Source: Spisula solida (taxonomy: Eukaryota > Mollusca > Bivalvia > Venerida > Mactridae). Taken from it: a stretch of DNA of 64,000 bases. The notes below the pieces were generated by a model. The model did no database searches. It worked only from the letters and a program-made list of their open reading frames with translations, and was not told the origin of the DNA. The translations under genes were made by a program, and so were the position numbers. Positions 25,606-36,070 of this stretch are shown piece after piece. The DNA is taken from contig OX365955.1 of NCBI GenBank assembly GCA_947247005.1, positions 36,993,822-37,057,821 of the forward strand, in the 5' to 3' direction. Positions within the stretch are counted from its first letter, which is position 1. Every line of letters begins with the position of its first letter.

Positions 25606-26336
25606 CACTCGGCAAAACACACGTCGTTTTTTCGCTATAACTTCTTTATTTTTTATTATTTTTGCATGAAATTTTGTGTACATGGTATTGACTATCAAAG
25701 GACTGGATAAATACATTTTTTCTTCAAAATTAAATACAGCGGTTCAATGAACCATGAAACGTCAAAAAACGTAAAATGGCCGTGAAATTGACGCGTATGT
25801 GCAAATTATTTTTATGTAAGGTAAATTTTAATTTTAGATTTATTGTCAAATTAAAAAAACACCAAATAATTCGATTTTTCAAACAAAAACATGGTGTTTT
25901 TTTATGTTTAAAAATATTTTTTATTGTTATGGTCAATGGGAGTTAACCATGTTTAAAATTGCATTTTTTATCAGAAGTCGATATTTCTAAATCTAAATTG
26001 GGCTTGTTCCTATCATTGTTTTCTTTATTACTGTATCCATGATAAAAACATAGACTTGAAACCGTACTGTATCAGCGCAGCGGGGTCATATGTGCATTAG
26101 CAACCTGAAAATCGCCCGATGAACACACGGCATTATTGTGTTTTCTTTTAGATTCTGCTGTTGGCATCATTAATCTATTCTGTTTGTGACAATTTAAATC
26201 AGATGTTAAAAACATCGATTGTATTATAATTCTACATATCCAATCTACATATGTTGAAATTTTTAGCACGATCAAACACGCATTGACCGATCTATGGGCA
26301 AATAAACAAGTGTGTACTTATAAGTTTTGCCGAGTG
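25606..26336. mobile_element. TA-flanked TIR element, family CACTCGGCAAAAC, copy 2 (inverted)
   Basis: A 731-bp unit flanked by TA at 25604-25605 and 26337-26338, with ends CACTCGGCAAAAC and GTTTTGCCGAGTG. The interior matches the 20923-21642 copy in reverse complement, including the blocks around GCATTATTGTG and GCAGCGGGGTCATATGTGC. No coding frame seen. Confidence 0.8.
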
Positions 26337-26739
26337 TATTAATTTATTCAAAGCCATTCCTGACCTATGGTACACATACACCGCCGGGTAAAATCATGAC
26401 TGAGCATAAAATCAAATGCATATCACTGACCTATTCGGCTTACACGAGGTACTTCTAAAAATACGTACAGATTGGTACAACATTCCCTGGTCGTAGGTTA
26501 AATACCATCGCGGATTTCAACCATTCCTTACCATATTGGGAACATACCAAAGTTTTCAAAGTTTATGGCATTAAACAGGCCTCCGGCTCATACACAATCA
26601 AACATATACAATATGATGAACCTTACAATGTACATAAGACATACCACATATGGGAACAATCATTTCGCATTCTACGGGTGTACTTAAGAGGTGTTAATGC
26701 TTGTTTAATAGGCTTTGGCTTTTTGTTAAACTGTTGTAT

Positions 26740-27010
26740 GGGCCTTTTTATGCCCCGGTATCGATAGATCGGGAGGCATATAGTGATTCACCTGTCCGTT
26801 CGTCCGTCTGTCTGTGCGTCCGTTCGTCCGACCAGGTTAACCCAAATTGACCGTTTCTTCTATCATTATTATGGCTTGCTATAAAGCTTCCATAGTTGCA
26901 TGGGTGTTGTATATGAACACTCTTCAAACGCATGTATCACCTGATCCCATTTAGACCTTCACCTTGACCTAATTTTTTACTTAGACCTATTGAAGGGCCA
27001 ATTTCTTGGC
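26740..27010. repeat. Dispersed-repeat-like block
   Basis: Begins TTATGCCCCGGTATCGATAG, then GATCGGGAGGCATATAG, followed by TCCGTTCGTCCG-type runs and TTGACC phrases. Layout resembles the other TGACC-rich repeats in the window, but only one copy of this type is present here. Confidence 0.45.
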
Positions 27011-27042
27011 TTTATGTGTCATGCGAGAACCATATATAATTT

Positions 27043-27229
27043 AATAGATATTGCTCTAGTTTTTTGTCAAAAGTGTCTTCTTACAAGGGTTATTGTACAG
27101 TTTGGTGAGGGCGAACAACATAGTCGTCCGAGGCAAAGCCGAGGATAATTTGTTGTTCGTCCTCACCAAACTGTACAATAACCCTTGTAAAAAGATACTT
27201 TTGACAAAAACTAGTACTATATCTGACTT
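27043..27229. mobile_element. Foldback element, near-perfect hairpin
   Basis: Arms of about 80 bp (27043-27121 and 27149-27229) are near-perfect inverted repeats around TACAAGGGTTATTGTACAG and TTGGTGAGG, separated by a 27-base loop containing GTCCGAGGCAAAGCC. A third, direct copy of the left arm occurs at about 27745-27840, so a larger unit (27043-27840) may have existed. Confidence 0.7.
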
Positions 27230-27905
27230 ATACTATATATATATATACATTAATAATAATACTACATTAAATAATACATTAAAGCGGTATCTTCTTACTT
27301 CTCAATCTGGACTTTCTCTGCAAAATCTTGGTGTGTAATCGCCAACTAGTTGTTTATAACTGATGTATTTCATAGGCGGTTCTGAGGGCGAGACCCTCGC
27401 ACAATATGCCTCCTCTGTGCGACGTACATGTAATTTTGGGCATCCAAATCTAAGGGAAATGCAATTTCTTATCGGGATAATGTCAAACAACAGTTATGGA
27501 TTATTTATACCAGAGGAAATTTAAAACAATCATGACATATATGACTTTGTACGTATACGCAATTATGATGAGCATTGGACACAGTAAGTCTCCCATTGGA
27601 ACCGCACCTGATTTAGTCGAAAGTTTTCTTTTTCTGTACGCTTTTGTTGTGACTGAGTATTGAACTTTACGGATCACTGTTTCTGTACATAACTTATACA
27701 AGTACGTTTGTAATGACAATTGTTTTATGTCTTAATAAGTAATAGATATTGTACTAGTTATTCGTCAAAAGTGTCTTCTTACAAGGGTTATTGTACAGTT
27801 TGGGGAGGACAAAGAACATAATTGTCCGAGGCGAATAATGTTGTATTGAAGTAATACTTAAAGACACAACCAATGCTCATGAAAAAGTAGAAAAAAGTTA
27901 TAAAT

Positions 27906-28008
27906 AGTATAGTACTACCGCCAGGTGCCGTTCTTGTGATTGTGATGCGATCCTATAACGAGGTCAACAACCCGCCATCTTGGATCTGAATTCGGTCACC
28001 ACCTTGAC
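27906..28008 (+). repeat. Left terminal inverted repeat of the 5.66-kb element
   Basis: 103 bp starting AGTATAGTACTACCGCCAGG, containing CAACAACCCGCCATCTTGGA. It pairs with 33463-33565. Confidence 0.9.
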
Positions 28009-31000
28009 ATGACACTTGACAGGTTATTGCGTAATACCTATTCATAGAAATGAAACCCTTTCATCGCTTAAATTACCTAGTGTGTTACATGATTAAAAAA
28101 ATGTAAATGAAGGGCGACTATATGGTAATTTTTAATTACTCCTTTTCAACAATTTTAATGAAGTAATAAGACATATCCTCAGGTTATTGCGTAATACCCG
28201 TTGGTTATTCAACATATTAAAGTACACGTATATGTGTGTATATAGTTTAAATCGGTCGTTAACGATTCATTATACATTGTCTTGATGGAAATACATTATT
28301 CTTAGTTTAAAAATGTTTCTCAGTGCGATTAATACCGCATTAATTTAGATCCGTATCTTATTTATAATTCTTCGCTTAGTTGAACCTCAATCAGATTTGT
28401 TAAAAGTCGTTCATTATTATCAAGTTTTGGAATGTATATGTGTGTTTAGATTTATAGTAAAACTGTCTGACTTATAGTACAAATAATTCAAGAAGTGGTA
28501 ATATATTCGCGTTTCTGAATGTATAGTGAATATACCTAGACTTATATTATATATATTTCAAGTTCTGTAATGTATACGAAACACATAATATAGGATAAAC
28601 TGTGATTCACATTTACAATGGGAAATCTTATTAACAACATTTGACATTGAAGTAATCATCCGATGAAAGAAACTACGTCTTTATAATTACAAGTACTTTT
28701 CTGTGTTATATTATGATTTATTTATAAAAAGGTGTATTGGCGTTAGTATAAAATAATTGCACAATACCAAAGTAACATGACCTGATATGGAAGTTGATCT
28801 TATCAGTAGGGTTTAAGTTTAACACGCTTAGCGAACTTACATTCTTTCCTTGATAAGGTTATATACATCAAAATGTTTTAGGGTGGTTAGGAATACAGGA
28901 CAACCTCTCCAGAGTGGCCCTCCATAGAGCATTAACCTGTCTAAAGCAATATGATCATTTTATTCCGGAAGTCTCGTCCTACCATGATCTGTATTGATAA
29001 AAAGAGATTCATTACTATATGAGCTTTAACATTTGTAGAGAAAAGTGTATTGGTTTGAAATTGCGTCCTGTTTTTCTGTATATAAACACCATGGGACAAT
29101 TTTTCCCGGCTGCAAACTTTTATCATGTTCAACAGTAGCGCACAATCTCGACTCGATATGGATATAAGCAAGCAAGCAAGAAAACATATGCAACTATGAC
29201 AAATCAACCCTCACTCATTTAACGTAATCAGTTAAAATTCACGATGTTTCAAGTCCGTTTTGCTTCCTTACGACCAGTTAAATCGTAAGATATGTTAAAA
29301 CAATTACCTTTAATCATGCGGCCATATTCAAATCCTTTCTCATAGTTTTAATTATTATCATAACATCCAAGCGTTAAGATTCCTTTACCGAAATATAAGT
29401 GGTGTACTGTTAAATGAACTTTTTAAATTGAGCTGACAAAACAACTTGGAAAAAGTCAAGTTTAATTACTGAAATATGAATACACACCCAAAGTTTATGA
29501 TTGAATATACATTTAGATATACATTTTGTACCTACTTCCATTTTATTACGTTTTAAAATTAATAATGTCTCACAAATGCAGCCTTTAAAACGGTAAGTTA
29601 CATGTTTAATATACAATTATTAAAAACATATCTCAGTAATAACACCATGAAACAGACAGTTTCACCTAAATTTATCCGTACATTTTAATCTATACGATTG
29701 TAACTCGTTTAAGTTAAGACACAAAATATAATGTCTTTGGTTGAAGCGGAGATAATATTTCTACTTTACTGATTGTTGGTTATTCATCCGGAAACAAGTA
29801 TAAAAGTACATGTATCTATATGTTTACTATATAATATAATTTAAATGGAATGTTTAAAACGTTAAAAACGACACTATACATTGAAATCAAAGCTACATGG
29901 AGCGTTAAAAATGTATATGAATAAAATGATAGCTGAAGGTAACAATCTTTATACACAGGACAAACTCCCGCTGTGAACATTCTGATAACTATATGGATCG
30001 AGATTGTTTAAACTTTTATCGTAAGTATTTTTAGCCAGCACAAGACTACATACGTTGCATACGGTGCGTATACAGTGTAACCTGTCCAGAGCCGTCCTAC
30101 ATTGACCCAAAGCAACCACCTCTGTAGAACAACACATCCTCATTGCCTCTGAGGCCCTTCTTATTGCCTCTGGATGCCTTCTCGTTTCTATAAAGGGTCA
30201 TAGTGTCAATGCAATCGGTTGAAATGTACATGTGTGTATGTAAGCAAGAGTGGGTTTTTTTTGGTGCAATCGAGTAATTTCGGCTACTATGACTGTTTCG
30301 GGCACTCTCTCAGACTTCAAGGAATTTTTGTGCCACTCGTGTTAAGAGTACAATGTAGTTGATCAATGTCATCACGCGCTCAAAGGTCATCATGTGGCCG
30401 CATGGAATAGGATGTTCTGGGGGCCGAACAATTGAATAAACAAGTTGACATTTTAAGTGATTTGGTTTAATATAAATGGGCGTTTAGACAGTGTTGCTTT
30501 AAACATCATCTTTTAAATAAACGTCACGGTAGAAACGTTAGTATATGGGAGTTGATCTTATCAATAGGATACATTACTAAGGTCGTATAAATGAGTGGTT
30601 TAGTATATCTCTGTGTGTACCAAATTGAATTGAATACGTTATTATATTTTCATAAGATAATCTACGGTGTACCTTCATTGCCAACACGCGTGGTTTGCTT
30701 TGTGCATGTAATGCTTTGACGGTGAATATAATCCGTAAGCTTTTCTGTATAACATAATATTGCCCGTTGTAGAATGGCGCATGCTGATACATCCGAGCGG
30801 AATTATATTTGTTTTATTGATTGTGATAATGTTCGATCGAGGAGTAGCATTTCCTGCTGAACCTATTTTTATAGTACAAACAGTTGTCTACGCATGATTA
30901 GTATAAAAAGCATCCAGCAAGAAAGGTCGAGCTCAACCAGCATAATAAAGACTCAACAAAGAAAATAGCTTGGATGTTTACTTTATTGATATATACCACA

Positions 31001-31051
31001 CTGAGAATATGTATATTTAAAACCGTTCTTATATTTTCCACGACGAAACTA
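28009..31051. other. AT-rich interior of the 5.66-kb element, no gene
   Basis: About 3 kb without a convincing reading frame on either strand. It contains two similar phrases around TTGATCTTATCA (near 28796 and 30552) and two around GGTTATTGCGTAATACC (28022 and 28182). It may be decayed coding sequence of the original element or later fill; I cannot tell which. Confidence 0.5.
30982..30987 (-). terminator. Polyadenylation signal AATAAA of the C2H2 gene
   Basis: AATAAA on the minus strand about 65 bases after the stop codon of the C2H2 gene. Confidence 0.55.
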
Positions 31052-31630
31052 TCATTCCGAGTCGTCCATGTCATCGTCCGATTCCAAGTCAGGAATTTCG
31101 TAAGTATCAAGGATTTTGTCAAAAAGAAACCTCCGCTTGAGTAGACCGTGTTTCAAAGCTTTCTCTTTGTCGTAACCGTATCTATCCATCAGCTCATCGA
31201 CTGTCTTCTTAATAGACTTATACATAGGATCTGTTTTCATCTCATCGAAGCACAACAATTTTCTGCCAAAAACGTTCATTACTGATTTTCTGTAGGTGCT
31301 TTTCATATTCCTGAAAACGTGTTCTTTGGCTTCCGCATCGCTGATGCCCGTATCTTCTCCCATAAGATCTTTTACTTTAAAGTCATACTGCGACTGGCAC
31401 TTTTGAAACGCTTCGTCAACGACGCTATCCCAAAAGTCCCCCACCGAAGGCTCCTCAGATGAATCGTCACTATCACTCGACATATCGTCTTCTATGGGTC
31501 CAAAAATGTCATTTTTCTCTGATACGTCCGACATCGCGTCATCATCCGAATCTGAATGTACCGATGTTTTATGACGTAACATATTATCCTTTCTGCCGAA
31601 TGTTTTCAAACAAATATCGCACTGAAACAT
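31052..31630 (-). CDS. Acidic C2H2 zinc-finger protein of the TIR element
   Basis: 192 residues from the ATG at 31630; the open frame runs three codons further 5' only through a TTG, so the ATG is preferred. An N-terminal classical C2H2 finger (CDICLKTFGRKDNMLRH, then H at a spacing of five) is followed by an acidic low-complexity stretch (SDSDDD, SSDSDDSSEEP), then a mainly helical charged domain with KALKHGLLKRRFLFDKIL and an acidic tail (ESDDDMDDSE). A TATTAAA box lies about 50 bases upstream and an AATAAA about 65 bases downstream, which suggests a separate monocistronic transcript. Role unknown: DNA binding is likely from the single finger, and regulation of the element is a guess. I infer it belongs to the element because it shares the strand, G+C and TIR boundaries with the penton-like gene. 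Confidence 0.8.
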   Translation of the reverse strand: MFQCDICLKTFGRKDNMLRHKTSVHSDSDDDAMSDVSEKNDIFGPIEDDMSSDSDDSSEEPSVGDFWDSVVDEAFQKCQSQYDFKVKDLMGEDTGISDAEAKEHVFRNMKSTYRKSVMNVFGRKLLCFDEMKTDPMYKSIKKTVDELMDRYGYDKEKALKHGLLKRRFLFDKILDTYEIPDLESDDDMDDSE

Positions 31631-31703
31631 CCTGCTCAACGTTTGTAACGAGAATGAGGAGGAGTGAGTAAAATATCCGCTTTAATACTCGTCCTATAGC
31701 GAC

Positions 31704-32114
31704 TCACCAAAACGGGTAATGCTTCAAACGAAGCGTCAATCGTACCGGTTTCACCAAATGGGTAGCAGGTTCTTCGTCCCCTTCTCCTCTGATATACACT
31801 TCAAACTCTCTCAGTTCGTTCTTCCTCACCGGCACGTAAAAAGGAGAGTTCAGAATATAATCCCATTTGCCTTAACCGCTTTTTTCTAGCCGTCTCAACA
31901 AGGGTCGTTGTTGGCCATTCACGATACTTTCCGAACACAAGTCTGTGTAGATGTATAACCCATCGTCCGCCCTAATCGTAGACTTCGATTTTTCGGTAGC
32001 ATGAAATTCAACGAGCGCTACTTTCCATACGCCGGGTAAGTACAAGGGGAAGTTCAGCTGTACCCTGAATCTCGTCGAAATATGTGTTACTCTCGTCACT
32101 TTAGACGTAAACAT
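31704..32114 (-). pseudogene. Penton-like (single jelly-roll minor capsid) protein, one in-frame stop
   Basis: From the ATG at 32114 the frame runs about 80 codons to a TAA at 31872-31874, then continues in the same frame, without indel, to a TGA at 31704. The first part contains a PLYLPGVWKVALVEF motif and an LYIYTDLC segment followed by a PLLRRL phrase; the second part has FYVPVRKNELREFEVYIR and ends in a beta-rich run. This order (beta strands, YTD, LLR, then a PV...EFEV strand) matches, from general knowledge, the minor capsid/penton-like proteins of Polinton/Maverick and adintovirus elements. Total length (~135 codons) is short for that family. Either a nonsense mutation has killed it or the stop is an assembly error. 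It is described here only as a broken relic. Confidence 0.65.
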
Positions 32115-32268
32115 ACCTATCCATCTTCTCAAGAGCTTCGCGACCCGTTTGAAGCGAGACACGATGCTATCGATTCGACGTCCGAGCAGTTACTTAATGA
32201 CGTATAAATTCGTTATCTTATAAATCCTCGGCCACGTTGTCCCTAGGTCCACCTCCTCACACCCCTCA

Positions 32269-32375
32269 TTCACCTTCTGACATCCCCTCCTGACATCACT
32301 CATTCACCTCCTGAAATCACTCATTCACCTCCTAACATCACTCATTCACCTCCTGACATCACTCATTCACCTCAA
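32269..32375. repeat. 21-bp tandem repeat
   Basis: About five units of CACTCATTCACCTCCTGACAT with small changes, in the spacer between the penton-like and cysteine-rich genes. Confidence 0.85.
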
Positions 32376-32400
32376 TCACGCGACCAATGTTCGAAATATA

Positions 32401-32450
32401 CCGGGCGGCGCGGGCGGGCGGGTGGGCGGGTCGCGGGGCGGGCGAGCGCA
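32401..32450 (+). promoter_or_regulatory. GC-rich, G-quadruplex-prone spacer
   Basis: Plus strand is dominated by GGGCGGGC-type runs, a sharp contrast to the AT-rich surroundings. It has several GGGCGG (Sp1-like) motifs and enough G tracts for a quadruplex. It sits 3' of the cysteine-rich gene and 5' of the penton-like gene, so it could act on either. Confidence 0.5.
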
Positions 32451-32496
32451 TTCATCTTCCACGCTGTTGTCGACGGTAGAATACCCGCTCATTTTT

Positions 32497-33039
32497 TTAC
32501 ATATTTTCGTACAGATACGAATAGTGTCTTGGCCGCCTTCTATCTACGGATTTCGAATAACCGCAATAACCGCAGGAGAGTAAATCGGGGCATCCAGAGT
32601 CGCTACCTCCGCAACCGAACCAATCTTCGCATAAATGACACTGACACGGTCCTTGTCCGTACTGAAGTTGACGGGCGTTGCATCGCGGACAGGTTAACTT
32701 GTCTCTGATTCTGTTGTACAAAGCGGTCCGCTTAACGAGTATCAATGTTCGTAATCGTGATATCAACGTTTGGCATTTATTCCTGTGCAAAACGGCTCGG
32801 AAAATGCGCTTCCACGAAAGGCAAATATCCCTTTTTCGTTTTAATCTCCGTTCCACCATGCTTCTCGAATGAAGTATACGTCCAGTTTCGACGTCTTCCA
32901 CACAAACATAGTACCGCCCGTTCCGCAATTTTACGGGTGTACATATACTGTCTATAGCGTCTTTCCTCTTCAAATATTTCACTCCGTCGAAAATATACGC
33001 TTTCTTATTTTTAAACGTACACGTGGGTACACGCCCCAT
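32497..33039 (-). CDS. Cysteine-rich, zinc-ribbon-like protein of the TIR element; function unknown
   Basis: 180 residues from the ATG at 33039; the open frame extends upstream only through a GTG. I do not recognise the family. The first 120 residues are basic, with an RRLKRKRD patch, a region rich in isoleucine, leucine and arginine, and VCVEDVETGR. The last ~60 residues hold closely spaced cysteines (CPRC, CQCHLC, FGCGG, CGYC), which suggests two or more zinc-binding ribbons. A TATA box lies about 62 bases upstream. It is the outermost gene, next to the right TIR, a position that often hosts early or regulatory genes, but that is inference. The frame is intact, unlike the neighbouring penton-like gene. 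Confidence 0.7.
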   Translation of the reverse strand: MGRVPTCTFKNKKAYIFDGVKYLKRKDAIDSICTPVKLRNGRYYVCVEDVETGRILHSRSMVERRLKRKRDICLSWKRIFRAVLHRNKCQTLISRLRTLILVKRTALYNRIRDKLTCPRCNARQLQYGQGPCQCHLCEDWFGCGGSDSGCPDLLSCGYCGYSKSVDRRRPRHYSYLYENM

Positions 33040-33100
33040 CGCTATATTTGAAATATGTAATCCAACGCAGGTATTCACTATACTTTCTAGCTCGTTGGGT

Positions 33101-33108
33101 TTTATAAA
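33101..33108 (-). promoter_or_regulatory. TATA box of the cysteine-rich gene
   Basis: Minus strand TTTATAAA, about 62 bases upstream of the ATG at 33039; a start site near 33075 would leave a short leader. Confidence 0.5.
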
Positions 33109-33462
33109 CTGACTGGGAAAGTATGTGTCAAGTACAAGGGCGCATGCGCGATCATCTACTTTAAGGAGGACACCTAAGACACAACAGTTAGAAAAGTCAG
33201 TGTTTAGTTATAACTGTGACCCCCCTTTACTTCCCAAAATAGGACACATTGGAACGGTCATCAGTGTTAAAACGTAAAGTCAGCGCATTCTTGTGATCGT
33301 AGCCGTGTCACCTGATCAACGGGATGATCGCGCCCCGGTAGCCCCTTTGATGCGGTAATTTAATAACGTGTCACCTGTCGTGATAAATGAGATGGTTAAT
33401 TTGATAAGAATGACTGACGACCTTGTTTACACCTTGTAGGTCACGTAGGCGCACTTGTAGAG

Positions 33463-33565
33463 GTCAAGGTCGTGACCGATTTCAGATCCAAGATGGCGGG
33501 TTGTTGACCTCGTTATAGGATCGCATCACAATCACAAGAACGGCACCTGGCGGTAGTACTATACT
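33463..33565 (-). repeat. Right terminal inverted repeat of the 5.66-kb element
   Basis: Reverse complement of 27906-28008 with about two mismatches. Confidence 0.9.
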
Positions 33566-33571
33566 ACTATT

Positions 33572-33715
33572 AAGTAAAATTTGTGACCTCTAGTGACTAC
33601 ACAAGGTTTTTCTATGATTTGACCTTGTGACCTAGTTTTTGACCCCAGATGACCCAATATTGAACTTGGCCTAGATTTTGTTGAGGTGATCAGTGGACCA
33701 AGTTTCATAAAGATT
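33572..33715 (+). repeat. Dispersed 0.8-kb repeat, left fragment
   Basis: Matches the middle of the 10608-11425 repeat (GACCTCTAGTGACTACACAA, then TTTTTGACCCCAGATGACCC, ending at CATAAAGATT). The repeat resumes at 38425, after the 4.7-kb insertion. Confidence 0.75.
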
Positions 33716-34619
33716 TAGACCTTGAGCTGACAATTGACCCTGCTCCCCCCATGGGGGAATTTTCAACACTATGATTTTCTTAAACCTTATGGTAGGTGGC
33801 ATTCACAGACAAAAGTTTGCAAGTTTCTGTTGGGGCTTTAACGAGTTACGGAGATTTAAAATACGTGACTATGCGATTTTCTACAGGAATCACTAATTTT
33901 GCTTATATGATATTATAAACATACCAATTGTTCAATAAATCATGTGAATAAGACATTTATGTATGTTAAATGTATTTAAAATTGTTACTATCAGTTGTAC
34001 AAATTATTATAGGCAAAAATGTGATATAACATACGTAATTTACGTTACTTTGCATGAAATTACTAGAATATTAAAAAAACAGTCAACGTATATGACGTTT
34101 TTAAGTTAAGAAATGATGATACTGATTAGTATGCAGCTCAATAATGTATAAAGCTATAGTACAACTACACAAATAGTTAATTGAAATGAAATACCATGTA
34201 AATTATGTTACCTTTAAAAAATATGTTTTTTTTTCAACAACATTTCAGTTAAAATTTCGGTAAAACACATAAAGTGGGGTGACAATTGGTGTTTTTTGGG
34301 GGTAGCGAGGTGACAGCTAAAGTAGAACAAGCAATGTTATATACCAAAATGTTCGCCTATGTAAGTACTTTATGGAACTGCCGGCATAAATTGTCAATAC
34401 GTGGTGTGGACCCGGAAATTCAAGATGGTGTCCAAGATGGCCGCCATAATTTACCAATACACTTAAAATTCTATTTTCTCATGCATTTTTATTTATTTAT
34501 GTATATAGTCACCAATATTTGCTTAGATATTATTCATTTGAAAATGTGCATCATATGGACAAACAAGACTGACCACTTTGAAGTCAAGGTCAATGTCATT
34601 TCAAGGTCAAGTTACGAAA

Positions 34620-36070
34620 CATATTCCCCATGGGATATGCAACACTGCAAAGTACAGGCATCCCAAGATCATATGGGGTACATAACACTTGTCAATACAA
34701 CCACCCAATGTCACATTCGGTACTCACTATCACAGAGTACAGCCATACAATGCCGTATGGTGTAGTCACTACCACTACCACTACCAATTACACCATTATC
34801 AGGCATGCCTGGGTACTCATCACCATCATATATTACGCCTGAATAGGGTGTAACCAACACAGAGTACACCCATATCATGTCCTTAGGCGGGGTTCTTAAA
34901 ACACTTAATAGTCAACACAGGCCTTATGGGGAACTAATAACACTGTCTATACATACATTCCATAACCAATTGAGTACTTACAATTGCCCAATACAACCAT
35001 TCCTATTGAATTCTTAATGGCGCCAGCTATATCTGAGGCCCTATGGGATACTTAAAACCAAGAGGACAGCCAACCAAGAACATATTGGGTACTCACCACC
35101 CTTAATTATAGCCATAGTATGCCATAATAGATACTCACAACAACTGAGTAAAGGCATATACATGTAAGTTTCTATATGGTACTCACTATTACTGAGCACA
35201 GCTGTACAAGGCCATACGGGTTACTATCTAGTACAAAACTACAGTCATATAAGGCCCAAAAGGGCACTCATCCCAAATAATTACTGATTTCATACCCCAT
35301 ATGGGTGCTCATAACCAAATGACTTACAGTCTCACCAAGTTGTACAGGGTACAAAAGAGTCACAACAACATAGTACTGACATCCAAGGCCCAATCACCAC
35401 CAATTACAGTTTATATTTTGCACTAAGTGGTCCACATAACCATTGAGTACAGTCAAACCTGTTTGTGTATCAACTATACTATGTCCTAAGGGGTTATCGG
35501 ACCAACTGAATACTGCCATAGCAGGTGCAATATAGCCATCATTGGCTCTATTGGGTAATTCTCCACCACCAACCAGCCTTCTTAGGCCATATGCCCTACT
35601 CACAACTACTATGTACGGCCATACTATGCCTGAGTGATACTCATAGTCACTGAGAAAAGCCATTCAATGCCCTATTTGGTACTTAACACTGCCTAGTACA
35701 GCCGTCCCGTGCTAGTTATGAACTCACCTCCACAAGTTCAACCATCCCAGGTACCGATTGGGTACCCACCTATACAGAGAACAGCCATCACAGGTCCTAT
35801 TGACTATCCTATACCACTGAGAACAACCAGCTCAGGCCCCATTTGGTACCAACCTCCTCTGAGTACAGTAATCTCAGGCCCTGTTGGGTACCCACCACCT
35901 CTGAGTACAGACATCCCGAGCTGTATTGGATGCCCATCACCAGAAAGAACAGCCATCCCAGGTTCCCTTTGGTACCCACAACTTCAGAGTACAGTCATCT
36001 CAGGCCCAATTGGGTACCCACCAAAGCCATTTTGGGTACTCAACATCACAGATTAAGCCATCCCAGGCCT
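34620..36070 (+). repeat. Degenerate part of the 42-bp minisatellite
   Basis: Irregular units with recurring phrases such as GAGTACAGCCAT, CCCAGGCCC and TTGGGTACCCACC. Order and spacing resemble the uniform units further right, but with many changes. No gene is supported. Confidence 0.7.

Larger units (their letters stand above)
27906..33565 (-). mobile_element. 5.66-kb TIR element with virus-like cargo genes (Polinton-related, reduced)
   Basis: Bounded by 103-bp inverted repeats (27906-28008 and 33463-33565) that differ at only about two positions. The ends start with AG, as Polinton/Maverick ends do. The right half carries three minus-strand genes, each with its own ATG: a C2H2 protein, a penton-like protein with one internal stop, and a cysteine-rich protein. 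This part is visibly richer in G+C and CpG than the surroundings. The left half is AT-rich and empty. No DNA polymerase B, integrase, packaging ATPase or major capsid gene is seen, so the element could not move or replicate alone. A 6-bp target duplication is not evident: flanks are ATAAAT and ACTATT. A Polinton/adintovirus derivative is the best fit. Confidence 0.7.

Noticed and set aside
31631..31639. Three extra N-terminal codons of the C2H2 protein
   Set aside because: They begin at TTG, not a usual start in animals; the ATG at 31630 is a better start.
33040..33078. Extra N-terminal codons of the cysteine-rich protein
   Set aside because: The frame opens with GTG; the ATG at 33039 is preferred.
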